Part shown: positions 42,766-54,048 of the stretch, piece after piece
Position numbering within the stretch: the first letter of the stretch is position 1
How the letters are laid out: every line of letters starts with the position of its first letter
Source: Aeromonas bivalvium
Lineage (GTDB): Bacteria; Pseudomonadota; Gammaproteobacteria; Enterobacterales; Aeromonadaceae
Assembly: GCF_000819765.1 (NCBI RefSeq)
Contig: NZ_CDBT01000054.1
Coordinates: forward strand, 148,322-212,321
Direction: 5' to 3'
Length of the DNA stretch: 64,000 nt
Position numbers and translations under genes: made by a program
Notes under the pieces: generated by a model
Seen by the model: the letters and a program-made list of their open reading frames with translations, nothing else
What the model was told of the DNA's origin: nothing
Database searches by the model: none

Positions 42766-44189
42766 TCAGGGGGTGGCCGCCTGCGCCTGAGCGGGGGCGT
42801 CCCTGGCGGGGTCATCGCGCCCCCCCAGGGCCAGGTAGAGATCCGCCATGGTGTTGAGCTGGCTCTGCTGCTGGGCGAGCAGGGCCAGCTCGGCATCCCA
42901 GCGGCGATTCTGCTCGTCCAGCCACTCCTGTACCGGGCTGTTGCCCGCCTCGTAGCGCACCCGGGCCAGGCGATCCGCCTCGATGGCGTAGCCTTGCTGC
43001 TGGGTGAGACGGGTCAGCTGGGCCTCGCCATAGCGGCGGGCGGCCAGGGCGTTCTCCACCTCGAACAGGGCATCGAACAGTCGCTGGCGAAACTCGGCCT
43101 GGGCTATCTGGTAGTCGTTCTCGCTGCTGGCGACGGCGATCCGGTTGTTGTTGTACTCGAGGAAGGGGAGGGTCAGGGCGGCCCCCAGGCTGCCCACCGG
43201 ATTTTCCAGCACCTGGGCCAGCCTGTCCGAGGCGGTGCTGGCGCTGCCGGTCAGGGTCAGGGCCGGGTAGAAGCTGGTGCGCACCTCATCCCCCCTGGCG
43301 AGGGTCTTGCGCAGGCGCAGCTCGGCGGCCTTCACGTCCGGGCGTCGGGCCAGCAGATCGGCCGGGATGCCGACGGCGATGGCCGGGATCGGGGTCAGGG
43401 GCAGGCCATTTGGCTCGAACGGCACCGGCCCGCGCTTGCGACCGAGCAGCTGCAGCAGGGCATTGCTGGCCGCGACCCTCTGGCTGCGCAGGCTGGCCTG
43501 GGCCGCCTGCTTGCCGGCGAGCTGTGCGCTGGCCTGCACCAGATCCAGGCGTGGCACGGCGCCCGCCTCATACTTGACGCGGGTCAGGCGCAGGGTATCG
43601 CTGAGATTGGCGAGCTGGCGCTCCCCCAGGGTGATGGCGCTATTGAGATAACCGAGTTGCCAGTATTGCTGCAGGGCCTGGCGGATCAGGCTCTGGCGGG
43701 TGGCGGCGAGATCCTCGGCGCTGGCGGCTGCCTCCCAGCTTGCCTGATCCCGCACCGCCGCCAGCTTGCCCCACAAGTCCAGCTCATAGCTGACTGTCAG
43801 GGTGGGGCCCATGCTGTGGCTGCTGACGCCGCTCTTGAGGTTCTTGTTGCCGTTGGCATCCAGGCTGGCATTGACCCCTGGGGTCAGGTTGGTGTCGGCC
43901 TGATCGGCGGCGAGGCGTGCTCCCCTGAGCCTGAGTCCCGCCACGTGGAGATCCGTGTTGGCGGCGAGCACCGCCTCGACCAGGGCGTCGAGGGCCGGGT
44001 CGTGAAAGCCTCGCCACCATGGACCGGACGACGGGGCCGCGGCCAGGGCATCTTGCTGTTGCCACTGGGCGGGCAGGGCATAATCCTCCCTGTGATAGGG
44101 GCTTGGCTGGGCGCAGGCCCCGAGGAGCAGAGCGAGGCCGAACCAGGGCAGTCTGAGTCTTTTCATGTTCACCATTGCGAGTCTCATCA

Positions 44190-44190
<1 letters not shown>
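42766..44190 (-). CDS. NodT-family outer-membrane efflux lipoprotein
   Basis: A TolC-like outer-membrane factor. The lipobox LLGAC after a basic and hydrophobic signal segment (KRLRLPWFGLALLLGAC) makes it a lipoprotein. Two OEP repeats follow, with GLRLRGARLAADQADTN and ARRPDVKAAELRLRKTLARG as the recognisable parts. It is the third component of the MacAB-type system encoded just upstream. Start choice: ATG at 44190 or 44187, sharing bases with the macB stop; a later ATG at 44166 (KRLRL) gives the better signal peptide. Confidence 0.88.
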
Positions 44191-46135
<1,945 letters not shown>

Positions 46136-46139
<4 letters not shown>

Positions 46140-47305
46140 GACAGCTCGTCCTCGTCAGCCTCATCCGGGGCGCCATTGCCCGCCGGTGCCTGGCCTATCA
46201 CCACCCGGTCACCCTCCTCGAGCCCGGCCAGCACCTCGACCTTGATCTCGTCCTGGAGCCCGGTCTTGATGGTGAGGGTCTGGGGGACGTCCCCAGTGAG
46301 CCGTTGCACCTGGTATTCCCCCGGCCCCAGCCGTTTGCCGAGGGCGGTTCTGGGGATGGTGAGGACCCCCTGGCGCCGGTCGCGCACTATGGTGACCTGG
46401 GTGGTCATGGCGACCCGCAGGGCATGGTCGGGGTTGGCCACGTCGAACAGGGCATAGTAGTAGACGGCAACATTGGTGCCGCTGGTGCTGGTGGTCTGAT
46501 CGTTGATGTTGGTGGGGGCCAGCTCCACGGTGCGCAGCCTGGCCTGGTAGCGGGTGTCGGGATCCCCTATCAGGGTGAAATAGACCGGCATGCCGGCATG
46601 GACCTTGCTGACATCGGCCTCGGAGATCTGGGCCTTGACCGTCATGGTGTCCAGGTTCGCGAGCTTGAGCAGGGTGGGCACCGTCTGGGTGGCGGCCAGG
46701 GTCTGACCCTGACGGGTGACGATGGCGATGACGGTGCCATCCATGGGGGCCAGGATCTTGGTGTAGCCGAGCTGGGTGCGGGCACGCTCGACCTTGATGG
46801 TGGCGCTGTCGATGTTGGCCTGGGCATTTTGCACCTCGGCCCGGGTCACCGCGAGCTGGGCCTCGGCGCTCTCGAGATCGGCCCTCGAGCTTGCCTGCTG
46901 GCTGAACATCTGCTGCTGGCGGCGCCAGGCGAGTTCGAACTGCTTGAGCTGGGCCAGCTTGATCTTGAGCTGGGCCTGGCTGCTGGCGAGTTCGGCCTGG
47001 GCCGTCTTGAGGTCGTTCTGGGCGATGAGGGGATCTATCTCGGCCAGCAGTTCTCCCTGCTTGACCCCTTGGCCATTCTCCACCAGCAGGCGGGTCACCT
47101 GGCCCGAGACCTGGGCGCCTACATCGACCTGCTCCACCGCCTCCAGCACGCCGCTGGCGAGCACCGCATCTTCTATGTCCTCACGGGTCACGGGGGCACT
47201 GAGCTGGGGGGAGGGGGCCTTGGCCGGCCAGAGCAGCCAGACAGTCAGGGCCAGCAGCAGGGCTGCGAGCAGCCAGCGCAGCCTGGGAGTAAGGGGCATC
47301 TTCAT
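46136..47305 (-). CDS. macA: MacA-type periplasmic adaptor
   Basis: A 389-residue membrane-fusion protein. An N-terminal signal anchor (LRWLLAALLLALTVWLLWP) precedes the lipoyl-type half motifs GAQVSGQVTRLLVENGQ and LGYTKILAPMDGTVIAIVTR. Between them is a long coiled-coil hairpin (about residues 85-190), then beta-barrel and membrane-proximal domains. It links MacB to the outer-membrane factor encoded downstream. The start MKMPLTP at 47305 is chosen because the upstream extension has no ribosome site, although SD is weak here too. First gene of the three-gene exporter operon. Confidence 0.92.
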
Positions 47306-47402
47306 GATTTTGCTGACATCCACACAAGAGGAAGAGACAAAAGGAAATATCCTGCAGTAAATGGCGGCCAAAAGACAGCCGCCAAGATGTAACAAAGTTT
47401 GT

Positions 47403-47437
47403 CGCCCCGGCCCGCTCGCGGCCCTTCGGCCGGGGCG
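47403..47437 (-). terminator. hairpin downstream of ppaC
   Basis: A 10-bp stem, CGCCCCGGCC (47403-47412) with GGCCGGGGCG (47428-47437), separates the pyrophosphatase and macA genes. There is no convincing U-tract, so its function as a terminator is uncertain. Confidence 0.45.
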
Positions 47438-47443
47438 CCCGGG

Positions 47444-48340
47444 TCACTCCCGGGTCAGCTGGGCGCCGAGCCAGGGCAGCCCCTGCTTCTTGCGACTCAC
47501 CACGCCGGCCAGGGTCACGGGCTGGCACGGCAGGCGAGGATCCGGGCGATCCGGGTGGCAGCAGGCCGAGATCCGGCTCTCCCTCGCGCCAAGGTCCGTC
47601 ACCATCAGTACATAGGCATCCAGGTTCTCCTCCCGAACCCGGCGCGCCATCTCGGCTTCGAGGGCCGCCAGCAGGGGGGTTATCTGCCCCAGGCTGGCCA
47701 CCTCTATCTGGCTCATCACCAGGTTGCGCCCCGCCAGCTGGTAGCCCTTCTCGTCCTGGCGCAGCAGCTGGGCGGCGTCCAGCCCATCGAGATCCGTCTT
47801 GGCCGCCAGCAACTGCTGGCCAAATTCGGCCAGGGCGAGCCCGGCCAGGGGGGCGAGCCGCTGGCAGGCCGCCTCGTCCTGGGCCGTGGTGGTGGGGGAG
47901 CGCAGGCAGAGGGTGTCGCTCAGGATGGCGCCGAGCAGCAGGCGGGCCTGGGATGGGGTCGGCTCGCCGATGAGATCCAGCACTATGGTGGCCGAGCTGC
48001 CCACGGCGCGGATCCAGGCATCGAGCGGCGCCTCGGTGCGCAGGGAGCCCAGTCTGTGGTGATCCACCAGGCCGATGACGTTGGCCCTGGCCAGTCCCTC
48101 TGGCCCCTGCTCTAGCTCGCTGAAATCCACCAGCCAGACGTCCAGCCCGCTGACCTCCCGCGCCAGCAGATCGGGGGGCGCCACGCCGGCACGGGCGAGA
48201 ATGAAGCGGGTCTCGGTGCGCAGCTCTCCCAGGCGCCAGGGGGTGGCGGGGCGACCCTGGCCATTGAGCCAGTCCGCCAGCACCAGGGCGCAGCAGATGC
48301 TGTCGCTGTCTGGGTTGCGATGACCGAATACGTGGATCAT
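47444..48340 (-). CDS. ppaC: manganese-dependent inorganic pyrophosphatase (family II)
   Basis: A 298-residue DHH-family enzyme hydrolysing pyrophosphate. The metal motifs are HVFGHRNPDSDS (residues 3-14), VDHHRLGS (DHH motif), VDFSE and GAILSDTL. The C-terminal DHHA2 domain contains SRKKQGLPWLG. The start MIHVFGH at 48340 follows CCGGAGG with 6-base spacing and removes a non-conserved extension. A separate housekeeping PpaA is expected elsewhere. It lies between macA and recN on the same strand but with a 560-bp gap to recN, so it probably has its own promoter. Confidence 0.92.
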   Translation of the reverse strand: MIHVFGHRNPDSDSICCALVLADWLNGQGRPATPWRLGELRTETRFILARAGVAPPDLLAREVSGLDVWLVDFSELEQGPEGLARANVIGLVDHHRLGSLRTEAPLDAWIRAVGSSATIVLDLIGEPTPSQARLLLGAILSDTLCLRSPTTTAQDEAACQRLAPLAGLALAEFGQQLLAAKTDLDGLDAAQLLRQDEKGYQLAGRNLVMSQIEVASLGQITPLLAALEAEMARRVREENLDAYVLMVTDLGARESRISACCHPDRPDPRLPCQPVTLAGVVSRKKQGLPWLGAQLTRE

Positions 48341-48902
48341 GAAGGCCTCCGGATGAGATGGGTCGGGCACGGGATGCAGGGGCATCAGCATAACAGCCGA
48401 GGCAAGCGATGGGGACTCATTATTGCGGGGTTAAGGGGGCAGAGAGTCTGTGTGCCAGGGCAGGGAATACCGGGCCTGGCCGGGGACACAGGGGCCAGAG
48501 AGAGGCGTCGAGGTATATTGGGCTGGAGCCCGAGGAGCCGGGGCCTGAGGGGCTCTGGCGGTCTAGCCGCCTCGCGCCCTGTTGCGAAAGCGTATGGGCA
48601 CTGGCCTGCATGCAGGACGGCGGTTTATCTGCCTCGCTTGGCGCACCATGGGTGGCGGCTGAGGGCGTGCTCTCCTTGGATGGCTGCTTGCTGCTTGCCG
48701 CCTGCCGCCGCCAGGGCCCGGACTTGCCATCCCGTCGGCTAGGGCAGCCGGCGGCGGCTGGTCCGGCTCTTTGCTTCACACCCGGTTGCGGCGGCGTATG
48801 GAGACAGATCTGCACAGTGGCTGTTTGCCTCTATCGTCGCGCCCGCTCGGGGCTGCGCAGCAGGGTGGCCGCTTGTTTCACCGCCAGCCCCTGGCTTCGG
48901 AT
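48341..48902. other. 562-bp stretch with no supported gene
   Basis: Read on both strands. Open frames exist because of the high GC content, but none has a domain, a good ribosome site or conserved-looking composition. It separates ppaC from recN. I see no clear terminator for recN, promoter or repeat. Confidence 0.5.
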
Positions 48903-50567
48903 TCAGGCTTGCAACAGTTCGCGGGCGTTGGCCAGGGTGTTGTCGGTTATCTGGTCGCCGCCGAGCAAGCGGGCGAGTTCATTGAGACGGGCCCTGTCGT
49001 CAAGCGCGCTCATGCGGGTCTCGGTTGTCTTGCCGTCCGTGTGCTTGCTCACCACCAGGTGCTGGTGGCCATTGCCCGCCACCTGGGGCAGGTGGGTGAC
49101 CACCATCACCTGGGTCGATTCGCCGAGCTGGCGCAAGAGGCGGCCCACCACGGCGGCGGTGGGGCCGCTGATCCCCACATCCACCTCGTCGAAGATCAGG
49201 GTGGGGGTGGCGACCTTGCGGGCGCTGATCACCACTATGGCCAGGCTGATGCGAGACAACTCGCCGCCGGAGGCGACCTTGCCCAGCGGCTGCATGGGCT
49301 GGCCCGGGTTGGTGGTGACCATGAACTCCACCCGATCGATGCCGAGGGGGGAGAGGCTGGCGTTGGCATCCGGCTTGATCTCGATGGCGAAGCGGCCATC
49401 GGCCATGGAGAGCTCCTGCATGCTGGCGGTGACCTGGGTGGCCAGTTCGGCGCCGTAGCGTTGCCGGCTCTGGCTCAGGGCCTCGGCAGCCTGGAGGAAG
49501 GCGGTGCGGGCCTGGGCCAGCTCGCTCTCCATCCCCTCGAGGCGCTCCTCATCTGAGTGCAGGCGGGCGAGATCGCTGGCCAGATCCTGGTGGAACTGGG
49601 CCAGTTCGGCGGGTTTGACATGGTGCTTGCGGGCCAGGTTGATCGCCTTGGAGAGGCGGGCCTCCAGCTCGTTGAAACGCTCGGGGTCGAGCTCCAGCCG
49701 ATCCAGGTAGCTGCGCAGCTCGCTGTGGCTCTCCTGCACCCCTATCAGGGATTCGTTCAGCATCTCCAGCACGGGGGCGAGGCGGGCATCCATGGCGACC
49801 AGCCCTTCCGCCCTGTCCACCGCCACCTGGAGCAGGCCGGCGATGGTGGTCTCCTCGTTGTCATGGAGCAGGTCGAGGCAGAAGCCGCACTCCTGCATCA
49901 GCTCGGTGCCGTTGGCCAGGCGCTGGTGCTCCTCTTCGATGGCTTCGAACTCGCCCGGTTGCAGTGCAAATTCGTCAAGCTCCTGCACCTGGTATTCGAT
50001 GAGCTGGCGGCGGGCCTCCCGCTGTTGCTGCTCGGCCTTGAGGCGGTTGAGCTCGTTTTGCAGCTGACGCCACTGCTGATAGTGCTGGCGCACGTCCGCC
50101 AGCAGCAGATGATGGCCGGCGTAGCCGTCCAGCAGGGCGAGCTGGTAGTCGGGCTTGAGCAACAGCTGGTGGGCGTGCTGGCCGTGGACGTTGACCAGCA
50201 GCTGCCCCAGGTTGCGCAACTGGGTCAGGGGGACGGGGACACCGTTGACATAGCTGCGGGATCGCCCTTCCGCCGAGACTACGCGCCGCACTATGCACTC
50301 CCCTTCGCTCTCGAGTTCATTGCCGGCGAGCCAGGCGCGGGCCAGGGGATTGCCGTCGAGCAGGAAGCGGGCGCTCACCTCCGTCTTGTCGCTGCCTGGG
50401 CGCACCATGGCCGCCTCGGCCCGCTCGCCGAGGCACAGGCCGAGGGCGTCGATGGCGATGGACTTGCCCGCCCCCGTCTCCCCCGTGATGCAGGTCATGC
50501 CGGGTTGCAGATCGAGCTCGAGAAACTTGACGATGGCGAAGTTGTTGACGGTCAGCTGGGTCAGCAT
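48903..50567 (-). CDS. recN: DNA repair ATPase RecN
   Basis: A 554-residue SMC-like protein for double-strand break repair. Walker A is GETGAGKS (residues 29-36), close to the N-terminus. Paired coiled coils span about 150-390, and the C-terminal ATPase half carries the signature region KVASGGELSRISLAI and Walker B TLIFDEVDVGISG. The length and order match RecN (E. coli 553). Upstream are overlapping SOS boxes (50595-50632), so it should be LexA-controlled and strongly DNA-damage inducible. Start by the conserved MLTQL. Confidence 0.97.
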   Translation of the reverse strand: MLTQLTVNNFAIVKFLELDLQPGMTCITGETGAGKSIAIDALGLCLGERAEAAMVRPGSDKTEVSARFLLDGNPLARAWLAGNELESEGECIVRRVVSAEGRSRSYVNGVPVPLTQLRNLGQLLVNVHGQHAHQLLLKPDYQLALLDGYAGHHLLLADVRQHYQQWRQLQNELNRLKAEQQQREARRQLIEYQVQELDEFALQPGEFEAIEEEHQRLANGTELMQECGFCLDLLHDNEETTIAGLLQVAVDRAEGLVAMDARLAPVLEMLNESLIGVQESHSELRSYLDRLELDPERFNELEARLSKAINLARKHHVKPAELAQFHQDLASDLARLHSDEERLEGMESELAQARTAFLQAAEALSQSRQRYGAELATQVTASMQELSMADGRFAIEIKPDANASLSPLGIDRVEFMVTTNPGQPMQPLGKVASGGELSRISLAIVVISARKVATPTLIFDEVDVGISGPTAAVVGRLLRQLGESTQVMVVTHLPQVAGNGHQHLVVSKHTDGKTTETRMSALDDRARLNELARLLGGDQITDNTLANARELLQA

Positions 50568-50594
50568 GGTCTCATCCTGTATGGGTCAACATTA

Positions 50595-50632
50595 CTGTGT
50601 ATGCATCCAGTATATACTGGTCTTATATACAG
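50595..50632. promoter_or_regulatory. overlapping LexA (SOS) boxes
   Basis: CTGTGTATGCATCCAG (50595-50610) and CTGGTCTTATATACAG (50617-50632) each match CTGT-N8-ACAG with one mismatch. The perfect palindrome CCAGTATATACTGG (50607-50620) joins them. They are 28 to 65 bp upstream of recN. Confidence 0.88.
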
Positions 50633-50846
50633 TAAAGTATGCCGAGAGAGATTTTTCCGGACAAAGAGCGCGATGAACCGGGAGAGGGGCGCAAAGGAAG
50701 GAGCCCTGGCTTGGGATCGCTCGCCTCCTGCGGGGCTTGTCGAGGGGGAACCTTGTGGAGTCGGGATGGCTGAGACACACTCGAGACAGGCCTGGCTCAG
50801 GTTGAGCCGGGGCAGGCTCTTCTGCCCTCACCAAGGATGCGTCAAG

Positions 50847-51992
50847 ATGATCCACACCCCGACCCTGCTGTTGATCTCCCTGGCAATCAATCTGATGTCG
50901 GCGCTGCTCATGCTGTTCATCCACACCCTCAAGCCCGGTCGGCGCAATTTCCTGCTCTGGTCCCTGTCGGCCTTTCTCTTCTCCCTTTCCATCTTGCTGC
51001 TCAGTCTGGGGGTGTTGGCCGGGTACCCGGCCCTGGGCATGCGGATTGGTGGTCTGGTCTCCCTCATGAGCATATTGCTGTTGCTGGCCGGTTTTTATGC
51101 CCTCTATGGTCTGCCATGGCGACCCCGCCCCTTGTGGGCAGGGGTTGCCCTGTTGCTGCTTTCCTATCTGGGGCTGTCGAGCCTGGTGGACGTGCGGCTG
51201 GTGTTGGCGCTGATGGAGTCCGCGCTCTACCTCTGGTGCGCTTGTCTCATCGTCTCCCTCAGCCAGCACCAGAAGCGGGTGCTCTATACGGTTTCTGTCA
51301 TCTACCTGCTTCATTTCGCGATCCTGCTGAGCCAGGGGGTGTTGCTGCTGGCCAAGGCGCAGGGGCACTGGCTGCTGGACGGCATCTTCTTCATGCACAT
51401 GGTGCTGACCATAGGATCGGTATTGCTGTTGCCCCTGGTGGCCTATGTGGAGACGGAGCAGGCGCTGTTGGCGCTTTCGGAGCGGGATCCCCTCACCGGG
51501 GTGCTCAACCGGCGCGGCCTGTTCAGGCTGGGGGAGCGGGCGCTGCCGGGGCAGATGCGCTGCGTGGTGGTGCTGGACATAGACCACTTCAAGCGCGTCA
51601 ATGACAAATTCGGTCACGGCTGCGGTGACGAGGTGATCCGCTATGTGGCCAGGGTGCTGGTGGCAGAGGTGCGCAAGGACGATCTGGTGGGGCGCATCGG
51701 TGGCGAGGAGTTCGCCATCATCATGGAGGGGGTGAGCGGCGAGATGGCGCACTCCATCTGCGACCGGATCCGCCGCCAGATAGAGACAGGCACCCGCGAG
51801 GGTGCCTGTCCGCCGTGCGAGGGGGTGACGGTCAGCGTGGGGGGGATCTGCGCCCGGGGGGGATCAGGGCTGGCGCAGTTGCTGACCCGGGCCGACGAGG
51901 CCATGTACCGGGTGAAGGCGGCGGGGCGAAACGGCATCCATTTTCAGCCCGACTCCGAGCCGCTGCGGCTGGTCGAAGGGGGCGAGATTTAG
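50847..51992 (+). CDS. membrane diguanylate cyclase (GGDEF)
   Basis: A 381-residue protein. Residues about 5-205 hold six or seven membrane helices with no recognised sensor domain. The C-terminal GGDEF domain begins near residue 215 (LSERDPLTGVLNRRGL). The active site GGEEF is intact in VGRIGGEEFAIIME, and an RxxD inhibitory site (RKDD) lies five residues before it, indicating product-inhibited c-di-GMP synthesis. The start at 50847 follows CCAAGGATG and gives a sound first helix. It is divergent from recN with the LexA boxes between them (215 bp away) and convergent with nadK. Confidence 0.9.
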   Translation: MIHTPTLLLISLAINLMSALLMLFIHTLKPGRRNFLLWSLSAFLFSLSILLLSLGVLAGYPALGMRIGGLVSLMSILLLLAGFYALYGLPWRPRPLWAGVALLLLSYLGLSSLVDVRLVLALMESALYLWCACLIVSLSQHQKRVLYTVSVIYLLHFAILLSQGVLLLAKAQGHWLLDGIFFMHMVLTIGSVLLLPLVAYVETEQALLALSERDPLTGVLNRRGLFRLGERALPGQMRCVVVLDIDHFKRVNDKFGHGCGDEVIRYVARVLVAEVRKDDLVGRIGGEEFAIIMEGVSGEMAHSICDRIRRQIETGTREGACPPCEGVTVSVGGICARGGSGLAQLLTRADEAMYRVKAAGRNGIHFQPDSEPLRLVEGGEI

Positions 51993-52055
51993 CCTGTTCC
52001 CTGTTCCGGTTAGCGCCTGCCGCTGACCAGAAGGGCCTCTTGTCCGGGATCTGGG

Positions 52056-52940
52056 CTAGAACAGCTTGCTGCCCCAGCCGAGCTTGTTGCGCAGCACGTG
52101 GAAGTAGCTGTAATCGAGCGGGTGCACCAGGTGCAGCTTGTGCTGGCTCTTCTTGATGAGGATCTCGTCCCCCGGGTGCACCGCCAGGGTGACCTGACCA
52201 TCGCAGCTCACCTGCATGGCATCGTCCTGGTTGTCCGGGGAGACCAGCAGCCGCACCTCGCTGTCGGCGTCCAGTACGATGGGACGGCTGCTCAGGGTGT
52301 GCGGAAACATGGGTACCAGGGTGATGGCGTTGAGCTTGGGGGTGAGAATGGCGCCACCGGCCGAGAGGGAATAGGCGGTGGAGCCGGTGGGGGTGGCCAC
52401 TATGATGCCGTCGGCCCGCTGGCTATACATGAAGCTGCCATCGATATAGACCTCGAACTCTATCATGTGGGCTATCTTGCCCGGGTGCAGCACCGCCTCG
52501 TTCACCGCCAGATTGCTCGCCTTGCGCTCGCCATGGCGATAGACGGCGGCCTCCAGCAAGAATCTGTGTTCGCTCTTGAAGTGGCCGGAGAGCACCTGCT
52601 CCAGGGGCATCAGGTAATCCTGGGGCGAGAGATCGGTGAGAAAGCCGAGGTTGCCCCGGTTCACCCCTATCACGGCCACATCGAACCGTGACAGCACCCG
52701 GGCCGCCCCCAGCATGTTGCCATCCCCGCCGACCACGATGGCGAGATCCGCCTGCTCGCCCAGCTGCACCAGATCCATCACGTTTTCATCCAGGATGCCG
52801 AGGGTATGGGCGACCCGGCTCTCCACCAGCACCCGGAAACCCCGGGTGGTCAGGTAGTGGTGCAAGCCGGTCAGAGTCTGGTTGGCCCCTTCGTGATGGG
52901 GTTTGCCAATCAGGGCGACGGTTTTGAACGGAGAATCCAT
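52056..52940 (-). CDS. nadK: NAD kinase
   Basis: A 294-residue enzyme making NADP from NAD and ATP. The GGDGN motif is at residues 71-75, followed by [11 protein letters not shown], and the substrate motif [14 protein letters not shown] is near residue 175. The length matches E. coli NadK (292). Its 5' end faces the grpE promoter region, with nadK and grpE divergently transcribed, as in many gammaproteobacteria where recN is adjacent. Confidence 0.97.
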   Translation of the reverse strand: MDSPFKTVALIGKPHHEGANQTLTGLHHYLTTRGFRVLVESRVAHTLGILDENVMDLVQLGEQADLAIVVGGDGNMLGAARVLSRFDVAVIGVNRGNLGFLTDLSPQDYLMPLEQVLSGHFKSEHRFLLEAAVYRHGERKASNLAVNEAVLHPGKIAHMIEFEVYIDGSFMYSQRADGIIVATPTGSTAYSLSAGGAILTPKLNAITLVPMFPHTLSSRPIVLDADSEVRLLVSPDNQDDAMQVSCDGQVTLAVHPGDEILIKKSQHKLHLVHPLDYSYFHVLRNKLGWGSKLF

Positions 52941-53089
52941 GGCTTATCGGGTCTGGGTGAGTATTGGGGGGAGTATACCGCGCTTTGCCGGGGATTTGTC
53001 TGCCTCCATGGCAGTTGGCGCAATCGGCTCTGAAGCGCGGCAAAATGGCCGGTTGGCAGGCACCATTGCCCACGACATGGGCTTTTCCC

Positions 53090-53115
53090 CTTGAAAGCCG
53101 GGGCTGCGTCCCCAT
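53090..53115 (+). promoter_or_regulatory. sigma-32 promoter of grpE
   Basis: CTTGAAA at 53090-53096 (within CCCCTTGAAA), a 13-bp spacer, then CCCCAT at 53110-53115. This is an almost exact heat-shock consensus. It is about 90 bp upstream of the grpE start. Confidence 0.88.
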
Positions 53116-53204
53116 AATAGCGCCAACACAGGGGTTGCTGAGGTGTCGTCCCCTGCCTGAGCCTCAGCAACCCCTCACAAGCAACCCTGAACATTGGAGA
53201 TGTC

Positions 53205-53780
53205 ATGAACCACGAAGAGCAAAAGGTTGAAGCGATGGAGCAAGTGGAAGTCCAGCCAGTCGAGCCGACCGATGTAGACAGTGAAGTGACAGCCGAGCAG
53301 GTGCGTATCGCCGAGCTGGAGGCGCAGCTGGAAGCCGCCCTGCTGGCATGCCAGGAAGAGCGCGAGCGTGCCGTGCGTGCCGTCGCCGAGATGGAAAACC
53401 TGCGTCGCCGCGCCGCTCAGGACGTGGAGAAGGCCCACAAGTTCGCCCTGGAGAAGTTCGCAGGCGAATTGCTGCCGGTGCTGGACAACCTGGAGCGTGC
53501 CATCGAGCTGGCCGACAAGGAGAGCGAAGCCCTCAAGCCCATGATCGAAGGGGTGGAGCTGACCCTCAAATCCATGCAGAGCGGTGTCGCCAAGTTTGGC
53601 CTGGTGGCCCTGGACCCCACCAACCAGCCGTTCGACCCCAATGCCCATCAGGCCATGAGCATGGTGCCGAGCGCCGATGTGGCCCCGAACACCGTCATCG
53701 CCGTGATGCAGAAGGGCTACGAGCTCAACGGCCGCGTCATTCGTCCGGCCATGGTGATGGTCTCCAAGGCACCGGCCTGA
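53205..53780 (+). CDS. grpE: nucleotide exchange factor GrpE
   Basis: A 191-residue co-chaperone that releases ADP from DnaK. An acidic disordered N-terminus (about residues 1-40) leads into a long coiled coil, with the conserved [20 protein letters not shown] at about residues 64-83. The C-terminal beta domain contains [12 protein letters not shown] and [21 protein letters not shown]. The start follows TGGAGATGTC. A sigma-32 promoter lies upstream and a terminator 18 bp after the stop, so it can be transcribed separately from dnaK. Confidence 0.97.
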   Translation: MNHEEQKVEAMEQVEVQPVEPTDVDSEVTAEQVRIAELEAQLEAALLACQEERERAVRAVAEMENLRRRAAQDVEKAHKFALEKFAGELLPVLDNLERAIELADKESEALKPMIEGVELTLKSMQSGVAKFGLVALDPTNQPFDPNAHQAMSMVPSADVAPNTVIAVMQKGYELNGRVIRPAMVMVSKAPA

Positions 53781-53797
53781 GCCCCATCCCAGTGCTG

Positions 53798-53822
53798 AGC
53801 CCGCCGCTCGGCGGGCTTTTTG
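53798..53822 (+). terminator. grpE terminator
   Basis: An 8-bp stem, AGCCCGCC/GGCGGGCT with a GCTC loop, is followed by TTTTTG. It lies 18 bp after the grpE stop. Confidence 0.9.
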
Positions 53823-53886
53823 TTGGTCGAGGTGGCATTTTTTCGGGCAGGCGTGCAACAAAACCCCGCGTTTTTTGCATGGTGCC

Positions 53887-53912
53887 CTTGAAGCCATCTG
53901 GCCCGGCCCCAT
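53887..53912 (+). promoter_or_regulatory. sigma-32 promoter of dnaK
   Basis: CTTGAA at 53887-53892 (in CCCTTGAAG), a 14-bp spacer, then CCCCAT at 53907-53912 followed by ATAG. It is 137 bp upstream of dnaK, leaving a long leader. Confidence 0.85.
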
Positions 53913-54048
53913 ATAGGTGACAAGGCACGGTGGCAGTAAAAATTTACTGTCGGGAGCTTGAAAGCGACTCGCGAAGCCCCCACCTAGCCGTTAACGCATT
54001 AAGGCGAGCGATTCGCCTGTTTAATCTAAGTATTTGGAGATTCGTCAA

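Noticed and set aside
48409..49458. Long plus-strand frames opposite recN and in the 48.3-48.9 kb gap
   Set aside because: They are antisense to recN over most of their length, have no domains and are a product of high GC content.
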